Positions 55,415 through 64,000 of a DNA stretch of 64,000 nucleotides are shown here, piece by piece. The notes below the pieces were generated by a model. It saw only the letters and a list, made by a program, of their open reading frames with translations. It was not told the origin of the DNA and did no database searches. The number at the start of each line of letters is the position of its first letter. Position 1 is the first letter of the stretch. This DNA comes from Pseudomonas fluorescens (GTDB lineage Bacteria > Pseudomonadota > Gammaproteobacteria > Pseudomonadales > Pseudomonadaceae). The stretch is taken from positions 2,294,001 to 2,358,000 of the forward strand of contig NZ_CP038438.1 in assembly GCF_004683905.1 (NCBI RefSeq), written 5' to 3'. Made by a program: the position numbers and the translations under genes.

Positions 55415-56944
55415 ATGAGCAATAACGCCTCTTTCACGCCGCCCAGCCTGTTGCTCAGCACCATCGGCCTGTCGCTGGCGACGTTCATGCAAGTGCTCGA
55501 CACCACCATCGCCAACGTGGCGCTGCCGACCATCTCCGGCAACCTCGGGGTGAGTTCGGAGCAGGGCACCTGGGTGATCACCTCGTTTGCCGTGAGCAAC
55601 GCCATCGCGCTGCCGCTGACCGGTTGGCTCAGTCGGCGTTTCGGCGAGGTGAAGCTGTTTCTCTGGGCCACCATTCTGTTCGTGCTGGCCTCGTTCCTCT
55701 GCGGTATCTCCACCTCAATGCCGGAATTGATAGGCTTCCGCGTGCTGCAAGGCCTGGTGGCCGGGCCGCTGTACCCGATGACGCAAACCCTGTTGATTGC
55801 CGTGTATCCCCCCGCGAGGCGCGGCATGGCCCTGGCGTTGCTGGCGATGGTCACAGTGGTCGCACCGATTGCAGGTCCGATTCTTGGTGGCTGGATCACT
55901 GACAGCTACAGCTGGCCGTGGATCTTCTTCATCAACGTACCGATCGGCATCTTTGCGGTGATGGTGGTGCGCTCGCAACTGGCCAAGCGCCCGGTGGAAA
56001 CCAGTCGCCAACCGATGGACTACGTCGGGCTGATCACGTTGATCATCGGCGTCGGCGCGTTGCAGGTGATCCTCGACAAGGGCAATGACCTGGACTGGTT
56101 CGAGTCGAACTTCATCATCATCGGCGCGGCGATTTCGGTGATCGCGCTGGCGGTGTTCGTCATCTGGGAAATGACCGACCAGCATCCGGTGGTCAACCTG
56201 CGCCTGTTCGCTTACCGCAACTTCCGCATCGGCACGCTGGTGCTGGTCCTTGGATACGCCGGTTTCTTCGGCATCAACCTGATCCTGCCGCAGTGGCTGC
56301 AAACCCAGATGGGTTACACCGCGACCTGGGCCGGTCTGGCGGTGGCGCCGATCGGGATTCTGCCGGTGTTGCTGTCGCCGTTTGTCGGCAAGTACGCGAA
56401 CAAGTTCGACCTGCGCCTGCTGGCCGGTCTGGCGTTCCTCGCGATTGGCCTGAGCTGCTTCATGCGCGCCGAGTTCACCAACGAGGTGGACTTCCAGCAC
56501 ATCGCCCTGGTGCAGCTGTTCATGGGGATCGGCGTGGCGCTGTTCTTCATGCCGACCCTGAGCATCCTGATGTCTGACCTGCCACCGAGCCAGATCGCCG
56601 ACGGCGCAGGCCTGGCAACCTTCCTGCGCACCCTGGGCGGCAGCTTTGCGGCATCGTTGACCACATGGATCTGGATCCGCCGCGCCGATCAGCATCATGC
56701 GTACATGAGCGAAAGCATCAGTACCTTCGAGCCGGCGACCCGCGAGACCTTGAACCATTTAGGCGGCGCGAGCCAATCGGCGTACGCGCAGATGGATCAG
56801 ATCCTCACCAGCCAGGCGTACATGCTCTCCACCGTGGATTACTTCACGTTGTTGGGCTGGGGCTTCATGGGGCTGATTCTGATTGTGTGGCTGGCGAAGC
56901 CGCCGTTTGCGGCGAAGGCCGGGCCTGCTGCTTCAGGACACTAA
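55415..56944 (+). CDS. EmrB/QacA-type DHA2 efflux transporter
   Basis: This 509-residue MFS protein has 14 membrane segments, the DHA2 pattern. MQVLDTTIANVALPTISGNL and GWLSRRFGEVK are the family motifs. VTVVAPIAGPILGGWITDSY is motif C of drug exporters (helix 5). It completes a tripartite pump with the EmrA-like and outer membrane lipoprotein genes, exporting hydrophobic toxic compounds through the envelope. Its ATG follows a REP-containing gap of 239 bases, so it may also have its own promoter. Confidence 0.92.
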   Translation: MSNNASFTPPSLLLSTIGLSLATFMQVLDTTIANVALPTISGNLGVSSEQGTWVITSFAVSNAIALPLTGWLSRRFGEVKLFLWATILFVLASFLCGISTSMPELIGFRVLQGLVAGPLYPMTQTLLIAVYPPARRGMALALLAMVTVVAPIAGPILGGWITDSYSWPWIFFINVPIGIFAVMVVRSQLAKRPVETSRQPMDYVGLITLIIGVGALQVILDKGNDLDWFESNFIIIGAAISVIALAVFVIWEMTDQHPVVNLRLFAYRNFRIGTLVLVLGYAGFFGINLILPQWLQTQMGYTATWAGLAVAPIGILPVLLSPFVGKYANKFDLRLLAGLAFLAIGLSCFMRAEFTNEVDFQHIALVQLFMGIGVALFFMPTLSILMSDLPPSQIADGAGLATFLRTLGGSFAASLTTWIWIRRADQHHAYMSESISTFEPATRETLNHLGGASQSAYAQMDQILTSQAYMLSTVDYFTLLGWGFMGLILIVWLAKPPFAAKAGPAASGH

Positions 56945-56952
56945 GGTCAAAA

Positions 56953-57118
56953 GCCCCTCACCCTAACCCTCTCCCGGAGGGAGAGGGGACTGACTGAGGG
57001 TTTCTTTCGAGGTCCGCCGACCTGAGCCACCGAGTTGAACTCAGGTTTTGAATAGCATGAAGATCGGCTCCCTTTCCCCCTCGCCCCCCTGGGGGAGAGG
57101 GCTGGGGTGAGGGGGGGC
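56953..57118. repeat. CCCTCACCCTAACCCTCTCCC-type inverted repeat
   Basis: A GGGAGAGGG palindrome, about 70 bases of spacer and an inverted GGGGGAGAGGGCTGGGGTGAGG half form a repeat often seen between pseudomonad genes. It separates convergent emrB-type and lpxH. Confidence 0.75.
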
Positions 57119-57123
57119 GATCT

Positions 57124-57870
57124 TCAGCCGTGCGGCAGGGCCGGCGGCGGAGCAAAGTCGAACGGTGCCAGGGCATACCCGTTCTCATCCACCTGCAACG
57201 CCCAGCCCTGACGATCCCAGTCCCCCAGCACAATCCGCTTAGCTGCCTGCTCGCCGAGTTGCAGCTTGTGGATCGCCGGACGATGGGTATGCCCGTGAAT
57301 CAGGGTTTTCACCGCGTATTGCTGCATGATCCGCGGAATTTCCTCAGGTGTGACATCAACAATGTCATTGGCCTTCATCCGCGTCTGCGCGCGGCTTTCG
57401 CTGCGCAGCTTGCGCGCCAGTTTGTGGCGGGTGCTCAGCGGCAGGTGGCGCAGGATGAACAGGGTGATCGGGTTACGCAGGTAGCGGCGCAGCTTCATGT
57501 AGGCTTCGTCGCGGGTGCACAGGCTGTCGCCGTGCATCAGCAGCACCGGCTCGCCGTAAAACTGCACGACACTCGGGTCCTTCAACAGGGTGCAGCCGGC
57601 TGCTTTGCAGAAGGCCTTGCCGAGCAGGAAGTCGCGATTGCCGTGCATCAGAAAGATCGCCGTGCCGCTGTCGCTCAACTGGCGCAGGGCCTGGCAGATG
57701 GAACGCTGGAAGGGCGTCATGGCGTCGTCGCCAATCCATGCCTCGAAAAAGTCGCCAAGGATATACAACGCACTCGCCGAGCGGGCGCGTCCGGCGAGCA
57801 AATCCAGAAACGCCCGGGTAATGTCCGGGCGCTCCTCTTCCAGATGCAAGTCTGAAATCAGCAATATCAC
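57124..57870 (-). CDS. lpxH: UDP-2,3-diacylglucosamine diphosphatase
   Basis: LpxH removes UMP from UDP-2,3-diacylglucosamine in lipid A synthesis at the inner membrane surface. The 248-residue calcineurin-like protein shows all metal motifs: [10 protein letters not shown] (DxH), [19 protein letters not shown] (GNRD), LMHGDSLC and [10 protein letters not shown]. The GTG start at 57870 overlaps the ppiB stop (GTGA), so it is read in the ppiB-lpxH order on the minus strand. The length is normal. Confidence 0.95.
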   Translation of the reverse strand: MILLISDLHLEEERPDITRAFLDLLAGRARSASALYILGDFFEAWIGDDAMTPFQRSICQALRQLSDSGTAIFLMHGNRDFLLGKAFCKAAGCTLLKDPSVVQFYGEPVLLMHGDSLCTRDEAYMKLRRYLRNPITLFILRHLPLSTRHKLARKLRSESRAQTRMKANDIVDVTPEEIPRIMQQYAVKTLIHGHTHRPAIHKLQLGEQAAKRIVLGDWDRQGWALQVDENGYALAPFDFAPPPALPHG

Positions 57871-58373
57871 GCTTCGATGATCTCGGCTTTCTCGATGATC
57901 ACGTCGTCTTTCGGCACGTCCTGGTGACCGGCCTTGGAAGTGGTGGCAACGGCTTCGATCTTGTCGACGACATCGGTGCCGGCAACGACTTTACCGAACA
58001 CGGCGTAACCCCAGCCCTGAGCGGTCTTGGCAGTGTGGTTGAGGAAGCTGTTGTTGGTGGCGTTGATAAAGAACTGCGCCGAGGCCGAATGTGGATCCAT
58101 GGTGCGGGCCATGGCCAGGGTGTACTTCTCGTTCTTCAGGCCGTTGTCGGCTTCGTTCTGGATGCTGGCGCGCTTGTCTTTCTTTTCCTGCATGCCAGGC
58201 TGGAAACCGCCGCCCTGGATCATGAAACCCTTGATCACACGGTGAAAGACTACGTTTTCGTAGTGACCGGCCTTAACGTATTCAAGGAAGTTGGCAACGG
58301 TGATCGGCGCTTTTTCAGCGTCCAGTTCGATGACGATGTCGCCGTAGTTGGTGGTCAGTTTGACTTGAGTCAT
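57867..58373 (-). CDS. ppiB: Peptidyl-prolyl cis-trans isomerase B (cytoplasmic cyclophilin)
   Basis: This 168-residue cyclophilin has no signal peptide. It has [20 protein letters not shown] (catalytic Arg and the FMxQGG core), [20 protein letters not shown] and [20 protein letters not shown]. It catalyses proline isomerisation in folding proteins. It is divergent from glnS across 266 bases. The pairing glnS/ppiB/lpxH is typical of pseudomonads. Confidence 0.95.
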   Translation of the reverse strand: MTQVKLTTNYGDIVIELDAEKAPITVANFLEYVKAGHYENVVFHRVIKGFMIQGGGFQPGMQEKKDKRASIQNEADNGLKNEKYTLAMARTMDPHSASAQFFINATNNSFLNHTAKTAQGWGYAVFGKVVAGTDVVDKIEAVATTSKAGHQDVPKDDVIIEKAEIIEA

Positions 58374-58639
58374 GATCGGTGCTCTTTTTCAATGAAGCGT
58401 TTTATAAGGAATTCGTGGTTTTCGGACACTGCGTCCCGAAACCGGTTCAGCCTGCTTCGGCCAAGGTGCGCAGTTTAGCGTGACAGGCGCGAATTTCGAG
58501 GCTGTTTTTCATATCCCGGCGATTAAATGCGCTCCTTTATAGGCCACGCTCTGTCAGCCCCTTGACAGCATCGGCTATGATAGCGGCTTTGTTTTGTCTG
58601 GCCCCCTTTGCGGCCGCGCACATGTAAGTCAAGGATCCT

Positions 58640-60340
<1,701 letters not shown>

Positions 60341-60362
60341 TTTAGCGTCAAGGAAATATAAA

Positions 60363-61745
60363 GTGCTGACGATCTACAACACGCTCACCAAGAGCAAAGA
60401 AGTCTTCAAGCCGCTGGATGGCAACAAGGTGCGCATGTACGTGTGCGGCATGACCGTGTACGACTACTGCCACCTCGGCCACGGCCGCAGCATGGTCGCG
60501 TTCGACCTGGTGACCCGCTGGTTGCGCTTCAGCGGTTACGACCTGACCTACGTGCGCAACATCACCGACATCGACGACAAGATCATCAATCGTGCCCGCG
60601 AGAACGGTGAGTCGTTCGAAGCGCTGACCGAGCGCATGATCGCGGCGATGCACGAAGACGAAGCGCGCCTGAACATCAAGAAGCCGGACATGGAACCGCG
60701 CGCCACGGATCACATTCCGGGCATGCACGCGATGATCCAGACCCTGATCGACAAGGGCTTCGCTTACGCCCCGGGCAATGGCGACGTGTACTACCGCGTC
60801 GCCAAGTTCATGGGCTACGGCAAGCTGTCGCGCAAGAAGATCGAAGACCTGCGCATCGGTGCGCGCATCGAAGTCGACGAGTCGAAAGAAGATCCGCTGG
60901 ACTTCGTCCTGTGGAAAGCCGCCAAGCCGGGCGAGCCGAGCTGGGAATCGCCGTGGGGCGCCGGGCGTCCGGGCTGGCACATCGAGTGCTCGGTGATGTC
61001 TACCTGCTGCCTCGGTGAGACCTTCGACATCCATGGCGGCGGCAGCGACCTCGAGTTCCCGCACCATGAAAACGAAATCGCCCAGAGCGAAGCGGCCACC
61101 GGCAAGACCTACGCCAACGCGTGGATGCATTGCGGCATGATCCGTATCAATGGCGAGAAGATGTCCAAGTCCTTGAACAACTTCTTCACCATTCGCGATG
61201 TGCTCGACAAGTACCACCCGGAAGTCGTGCGTTACCTGCTGGTGTCGAGCCACTACCGCAGCGCGATCAACTATTCGGAAGACAACCTCAAGGACGCCAA
61301 GGGCGCTCTCGAGCGTTTCTACCACGCGTTGAAAGGCCTGCCGAGCGTGGCCCCGGCCGGCGGCGAAGCCTTCGTCGAGCGTTTCACCACGGTGATGAAC
61401 GACGACTTCGGCACGCCGGAAGCCTGCGCGGTGCTGTTCGAGATGGTGCGTGAGATCAACCGCCTGCGCGAGAGCGATCTCGATGCAGCGGCAGGTCTGG
61501 CGGCACGTCTGAAAGAACTGGCGAGCGTGCTGGGCGTGTTGCAGCTGGAAGCGGATGACTTCCTGCAAGCGGGCGCCGAAGGGCGTGTCGATGCCGCTGA
61601 AGTCGACGCGCTGATTGCTGCACGTCTGGCGGCACGCGCCGGCAAGGACTGGGCCGAATCCGACCGCATCCGCGACCAGCTCACCGCCATGGGCGTGGTG
61701 CTGGAAGACGGCAAGGGCGGCACGACCTGGCGTCTGGCTGACTGA
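60363..61745 (+). CDS. cysS: Cysteinyl-tRNA synthetase
   Basis: CysS charges tRNA-Cys. The start is a GTG at 60363 with AAGGAA 8 bases before, giving [20 protein letters not shown]. The 460-residue protein has the Zn site [19 protein letters not shown] (HIGH-like), [15 protein letters not shown] and the KMSKS loop [13 protein letters not shown]. It is close to the length of E. coli CysS. A strong terminator follows. Confidence 0.96.
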   Translation: MLTIYNTLTKSKEVFKPLDGNKVRMYVCGMTVYDYCHLGHGRSMVAFDLVTRWLRFSGYDLTYVRNITDIDDKIINRARENGESFEALTERMIAAMHEDEARLNIKKPDMEPRATDHIPGMHAMIQTLIDKGFAYAPGNGDVYYRVAKFMGYGKLSRKKIEDLRIGARIEVDESKEDPLDFVLWKAAKPGEPSWESPWGAGRPGWHIECSVMSTCCLGETFDIHGGGSDLEFPHHENEIAQSEAATGKTYANAWMHCGMIRINGEKMSKSLNNFFTIRDVLDKYHPEVVRYLLVSSHYRSAINYSEDNLKDAKGALERFYHALKGLPSVAPAGGEAFVERFTTVMNDDFGTPEACAVLFEMVREINRLRESDLDAAAGLAARLKELASVLGVLQLEADDFLQAGAEGRVDAAEVDALIAARLAARAGKDWAESDRIRDQLTAMGVVLEDGKGGTTWRLAD

Positions 61746-61761
61746 TTGCTTGATCCGCTTT

Positions 61762-61797
61762 AAAACAAAACCCGCCGAGTGCGGGTTTTGTTTTTTC
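61762..61797 (+). terminator. Terminator after cysS
   Basis: The AAAACCCGC/GCGGGTTTT stem with flanking A and T runs lies between cysS and the convergent uppP gene, and works in both directions. Confidence 0.88.
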
Positions 61798-61807
61798 TGG
61801 CGGGGCC

Positions 61808-62680
61808 TTAGCTCAAGGCGCCGGTGCTGACCGCGACGATCAGGAAAATCCCCAGCACCGCACGGTAGATGACGAATGGCCAGGTGGAGAACTTCTCCAG
61901 AAAACGCATCAGGCCCCAGATCGCGAAGAACGCCGAGATGCTGGCGATCACCAGACCAAAAATCAGGTGCCCCCAAACGGCAGCGGGAAGGTCGGCATGG
62001 AACAACACCCACAACTCTTTCAAACCGGCGAGGGCGATGGCCGGCAGCCCGAGCAGGAATGAAAACCGCGCCGCTTCTTCACGCTTGAAGTTGAGAAACA
62101 GCGCTGCCGTCAGTGTCGAGCCGGAGCGCGACACCCCAGGAATCAGCGCGCCAATCTGTGCGATGCCGACGATCAGCGCGTCGCGCAGACGCATTTCGTC
62201 CACGCTGCGCCGATGGCGGCAGGTGAGTTCGGCAGCCGCCAGCAGCACCGCCATGACCACGCAGGAAATCCCGATCACCATCAGGCCGCGAAGGGGCGAG
62301 TTGCAGGCGTTGAGTGTCGATGACAAAGCTATACCGGCGATGCCGATGGGGATGGTCGCCAGCACGATGGCCACCGCGAGGATGAACCAGCGATTGTTGA
62401 AATCCCGTTGGCGCACCGCATCGACGCTGCCGCCGACCACTTGGCGGACATCGCGCCAGAAATAACTGACCACCGCCGCCAGTGCGGCCAGTTGCATCGC
62501 TGCGGAAAACGCCGAGCCGGGATCCGGCCAGCCGAGCAGGGCCGGGACGATGCGCATATGCGCGGTGGAGGAAACGGGCAGCAACTCGGTGATGCCTTGA
62601 ATGATGCCGAGGAAGCCGATCTGCAGGTAGTCCAGCGAAGCGAAGCCGATATCGAGGCCGGTGGAACAGATGTTGGTCAA
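61808..62680 (-). CDS. uppP: Undecaprenyl-diphosphate phosphatase
   Basis: UppP (BacA) removes a phosphate from undecaprenyl diphosphate to recycle the lipid carrier of peptidoglycan. The 290-residue membrane protein has GIIQGITELLPVSSTAHM (first motif, Glu and Ser-rich) and GALIPGVSRSGSTLTAALF (second, Arg and Ser). The start is read as a TTG at 62680 with AGGAC about 8 bases upstream; a later ATG would remove the first motif region. It is divergent from nothing close and ends beside the cysS terminator. Confidence 0.92.
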   Translation of the reverse strand: MTNICSTGLDIGFASLDYLQIGFLGIIQGITELLPVSSTAHMRIVPALLGWPDPGSAFSAAMQLAALAAVVSYFWRDVRQVVGGSVDAVRQRDFNNRWFILAVAIVLATIPIGIAGIALSSTLNACNSPLRGLMVIGISCVVMAVLLAAAELTCRHRRSVDEMRLRDALIVGIAQIGALIPGVSRSGSTLTAALFLNFKREEAARFSFLLGLPAIALAGLKELWVLFHADLPAAVWGHLIFGLVIASISAFFAIWGLMRFLEKFSTWPFVIYRAVLGIFLIVAVSTGALS

Positions 62681-62818
62681 AGCACGTGTCCTGTAAGGAT
62701 CAGGAGGAGGGAGGTGTGTGGATCAATGGCGGGGCAAAAAACTGAAACATTTCGTCACAGTCTAGTCGGTTCGGTCAATGAGGGCGGATTGATAGTTGTG
62801 GGGTGACTGGGCTGGCGC

Positions 62819-62914
62819 CTTCGCGAGCAAGCCCGCTCCCACATTGGATTTTTGTCATGTCTGATTTTTGTGTACGACACGGATCCCCTGTGGGAGCGGG
62901 CTTGCTCGCGAAGA
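62819..62914. repeat. REP pair between uppP and the sigma-54 activator gene
   Basis: Inverted CTTCGCGAGCAAGCCCGCTC copies flank a ~45-base centre. Both adjoining genes are on the minus strand. Confidence 0.85.
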
Positions 62915-62933
62915 GGCCGGTTCAGCCACCCTG

Positions 62934-64000
62934 TCACTCAGCCTGGCGCAAGCGCTTGTAAAGGGTATTGCGACTAACCCCCAACCGCCGCGCCAGATGC
63001 GAAATATTGCCCCCGGCTGCTTTCAACTCCCGGTTCAACGCCTCCACATCATTCAGATCCAGCCCCAGCGGCTGCACGCTCTCCACCGGCTCCATCTCCA
63101 GATCGACAAAAAAGTCATCCGGCAAATGCTCCGGCCGCACCGGCTGTTCCTCGGCCATCGCCAGCGCCACCTGCATCACGCTGCTGACCTGACGCAGATT
63201 ACCCGGCCACGGGTGCCGCTCGAACAGCTCCAGCACTTCGCGGCTGAGCCCGGCCCATTGCGTCGGTTCGCGATGCTGCTCCCACAGGCGTTTGAACAGC
63301 GCCTCTTTATCACTGCGCTCTCTGAGCGGCGGCAGTTCCAGTGTCAAACCGCCAATTCGGTAGTACAAGTCCTCACGAAATCGGCCCAATTGCACTTGCT
63401 CGCGTAAAGAGCGGTTGGTCGCCGAGATGATCCGCAAGTCCACCGCGAACAACTCGCTGCTGCCCACCGGTTGCACGCAGCGCTCCTGCAACACCCGCAA
63501 CAACCGCGCCTGAGTCGGCAACGGCATGTCGCCGATTTCGTCGAGGAACAGGGTGCCTTTGTCGGCTTTGCGGATCAGGCCGATGCTGCCTTTCTGGTTG
63601 GCGCCGGTGAACGCGCCTTTTTCATAGCCGAACAGTTCTGATTCCACCAGTTCGGCGGGGATCGCCGCGCAGTTGACGGCGATAAATGCCTGTTTGCTTC
63701 TCGAGCTGGCCTGATGCAGGGCTTTGACGAAGACTTCCTTGCCGACTCCGGTTTCGCCGTGGATCAGCAGCGGAATGTCTTTCTCCAGCAGGCGTTCGGC
63801 CTGACGCACGGCTTTTTCCACCCGGCTGTCACCGAAGTGCAGGGTGCTGAGGCTGATGGCGCCCGCGGGTTTGAGCGACGTTTCGGCGCTTTTCGGTTCA
63901 GCAAATACCCGAGGCTGAACCGCTGCCTGTTGCGGCCGCTTCAACAAACACTGAAAACGGTTGCGCCCGGAGGTCTGCAGGGCGAATGGCAAGCCGTCGG
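62934..64000 (-). CDS. Sigma-54-dependent activator, AcoR-like (5' part outside window)
   Basis: The minus-strand frame runs into the right edge, so the N-terminal sensor domain (GAF in AcoR-like proteins) is missing. Visible are the AAA+ domain, with Walker A IHGETGVGKEVF, the sigma-54 contact GAFTGAN, Walker B KGTLFLDEIGDM and the Arg finger in RFREDLYYR. A C-terminal Fis-type helix-turn-helix (NISHLARRLGVSRNTLYKRL) follows. It activates sigma-54 promoters with ATP. Similarity to acetoin-type AcoR is by layout; the target is unknown. Confidence 0.88.
   Translation of the reverse strand, partial: DGLPFALQTSGRNRFQCLLKRPQQAAVQPRVFAEPKSAETSLKPAGAISLSTLHFGDSRVEKAVRQAERLLEKDIPLLIHGETGVGKEVFVKALHQASSRSKQAFIAVNCAAIPAELVESELFGYEKGAFTGANQKGSIGLIRKADKGTLFLDEIGDMPLPTQARLLRVLQERCVQPVGSSELFAVDLRIISATNRSLREQVQLGRFREDLYYRIGGLTLELPPLRERSDKEALFKRLWEQHREPTQWAGLSREVLELFERHPWPGNLRQVSSVMQVALAMAEEQPVRPEHLPDDFFVDLEMEPVESVQPLGLDLNDVEALNRELKAAGGNISHLARRLGVSRNTLYKRLRQAE

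Noticed and set aside
58562..58581. TTGACA and TATGAT upstream of glnS as a promoter
   Set aside because: Only 8 bases separate them, too short for sigma-70; TATGAT may be a -10 with another -35, but I could not place it.
60348..62012. Long open frame (554 codons) opposite cysS
   Set aside because: It covers cysS, its terminator and part of uppP; its composition is typical of an antisense shadow.

Overview
This window looks like chromosomal DNA of a fluorescens-group Pseudomonas. The evidence is high GC content with GC-rich third codon positions, many Pseudomonas-type REP palindromes (cores such as GGGCTTGCTCGCGAA), a PrrF-like iron sRNA, a CrcZ/CrcY-like sRNA behind a sigma-54 promoter, and a typical liu (leucine degradation) locus. 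There are no rRNA or tRNA genes, insertion sequences, CRISPR arrays or prophage. It reads as core genome plus modest accessory cassettes.

Layout. 1-9 kb: the end of a D-cysteine desulfhydrase/ACC deaminase-like gene, a cytochrome b561, then an aminoethylphosphonate (AEP) island: phnX and phnW, two LysR regulators, an organophosphate-type MFS transporter and a flavin amine oxidase. 8.8-9.8 kb: non-coding, with a 72-bp tandem array built of REP-like modules. 9.8-15 kb: an orphan short VgrG, a YebC-family regulator, an LRR-protein kinase and a ZapE-type ATPase. 15.2-21.8 kb: a complete Csu-like archaic chaperone-usher pilus operon (four pilin-like spore-coat-U proteins, chaperone, usher, two-domain tip protein). 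21.9-25 kb: an ECF sigma/anti-sigma pair divergent from a catalase-family protein and a cytochrome b561. The shared intergenic region carries two matching promoters, GGAATAA-N14-CGTCT, one for each direction.

25-29 kb: an MFS exporter, an M14 carboxypeptidase, a PrrF-like sRNA with a Fur box, a small DUF protein and an S24-type repressor. 29-39 kb: leucine/isovalerate catabolism (liuABCD, liuE, LiuR) with an acyl-CoA synthetase and a CrcY-like sRNA between liuA and liuE. Three near-identical LiuR-type palindromes lie upstream of liuA and liuR. 39-45 kb: a LysR/acyl-CoA dehydrogenase pair, a PstS-OmpA fusion, exonuclease III and a GNAT acetyltransferase. 45-52 kb: tamA-tamB and a membrane protein with a HdeD-like N-terminus and a papain-like C-terminus. 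52-57 kb: a MarR-controlled EmrAB/OprM-type tripartite efflux operon with two identical CTGCCTAGGCAG operators. 57-64 kb: lpxH, ppiB, glnS, cysS, uppP and the C-terminal part of a sigma-54 activator.

The catabolic parts are coherent. PhnW and PhnX take AEP to acetaldehyde and phosphate. LiuA, LiuB/LiuD, LiuC and LiuE take isovaleryl-CoA to acetyl-CoA and acetoacetate. A catabolite-repression-relieving sRNA sits among the latter genes. Nothing here is a clear new defence or mobile system. The most unusual items are the mirrored ECF promoter, the HdeD-papain fusion, the S24 repressor without an obvious Ala-Gly cleavage site, the tandem REP-module array, and the two regulatory RNAs, which ORF-based annotation would miss.
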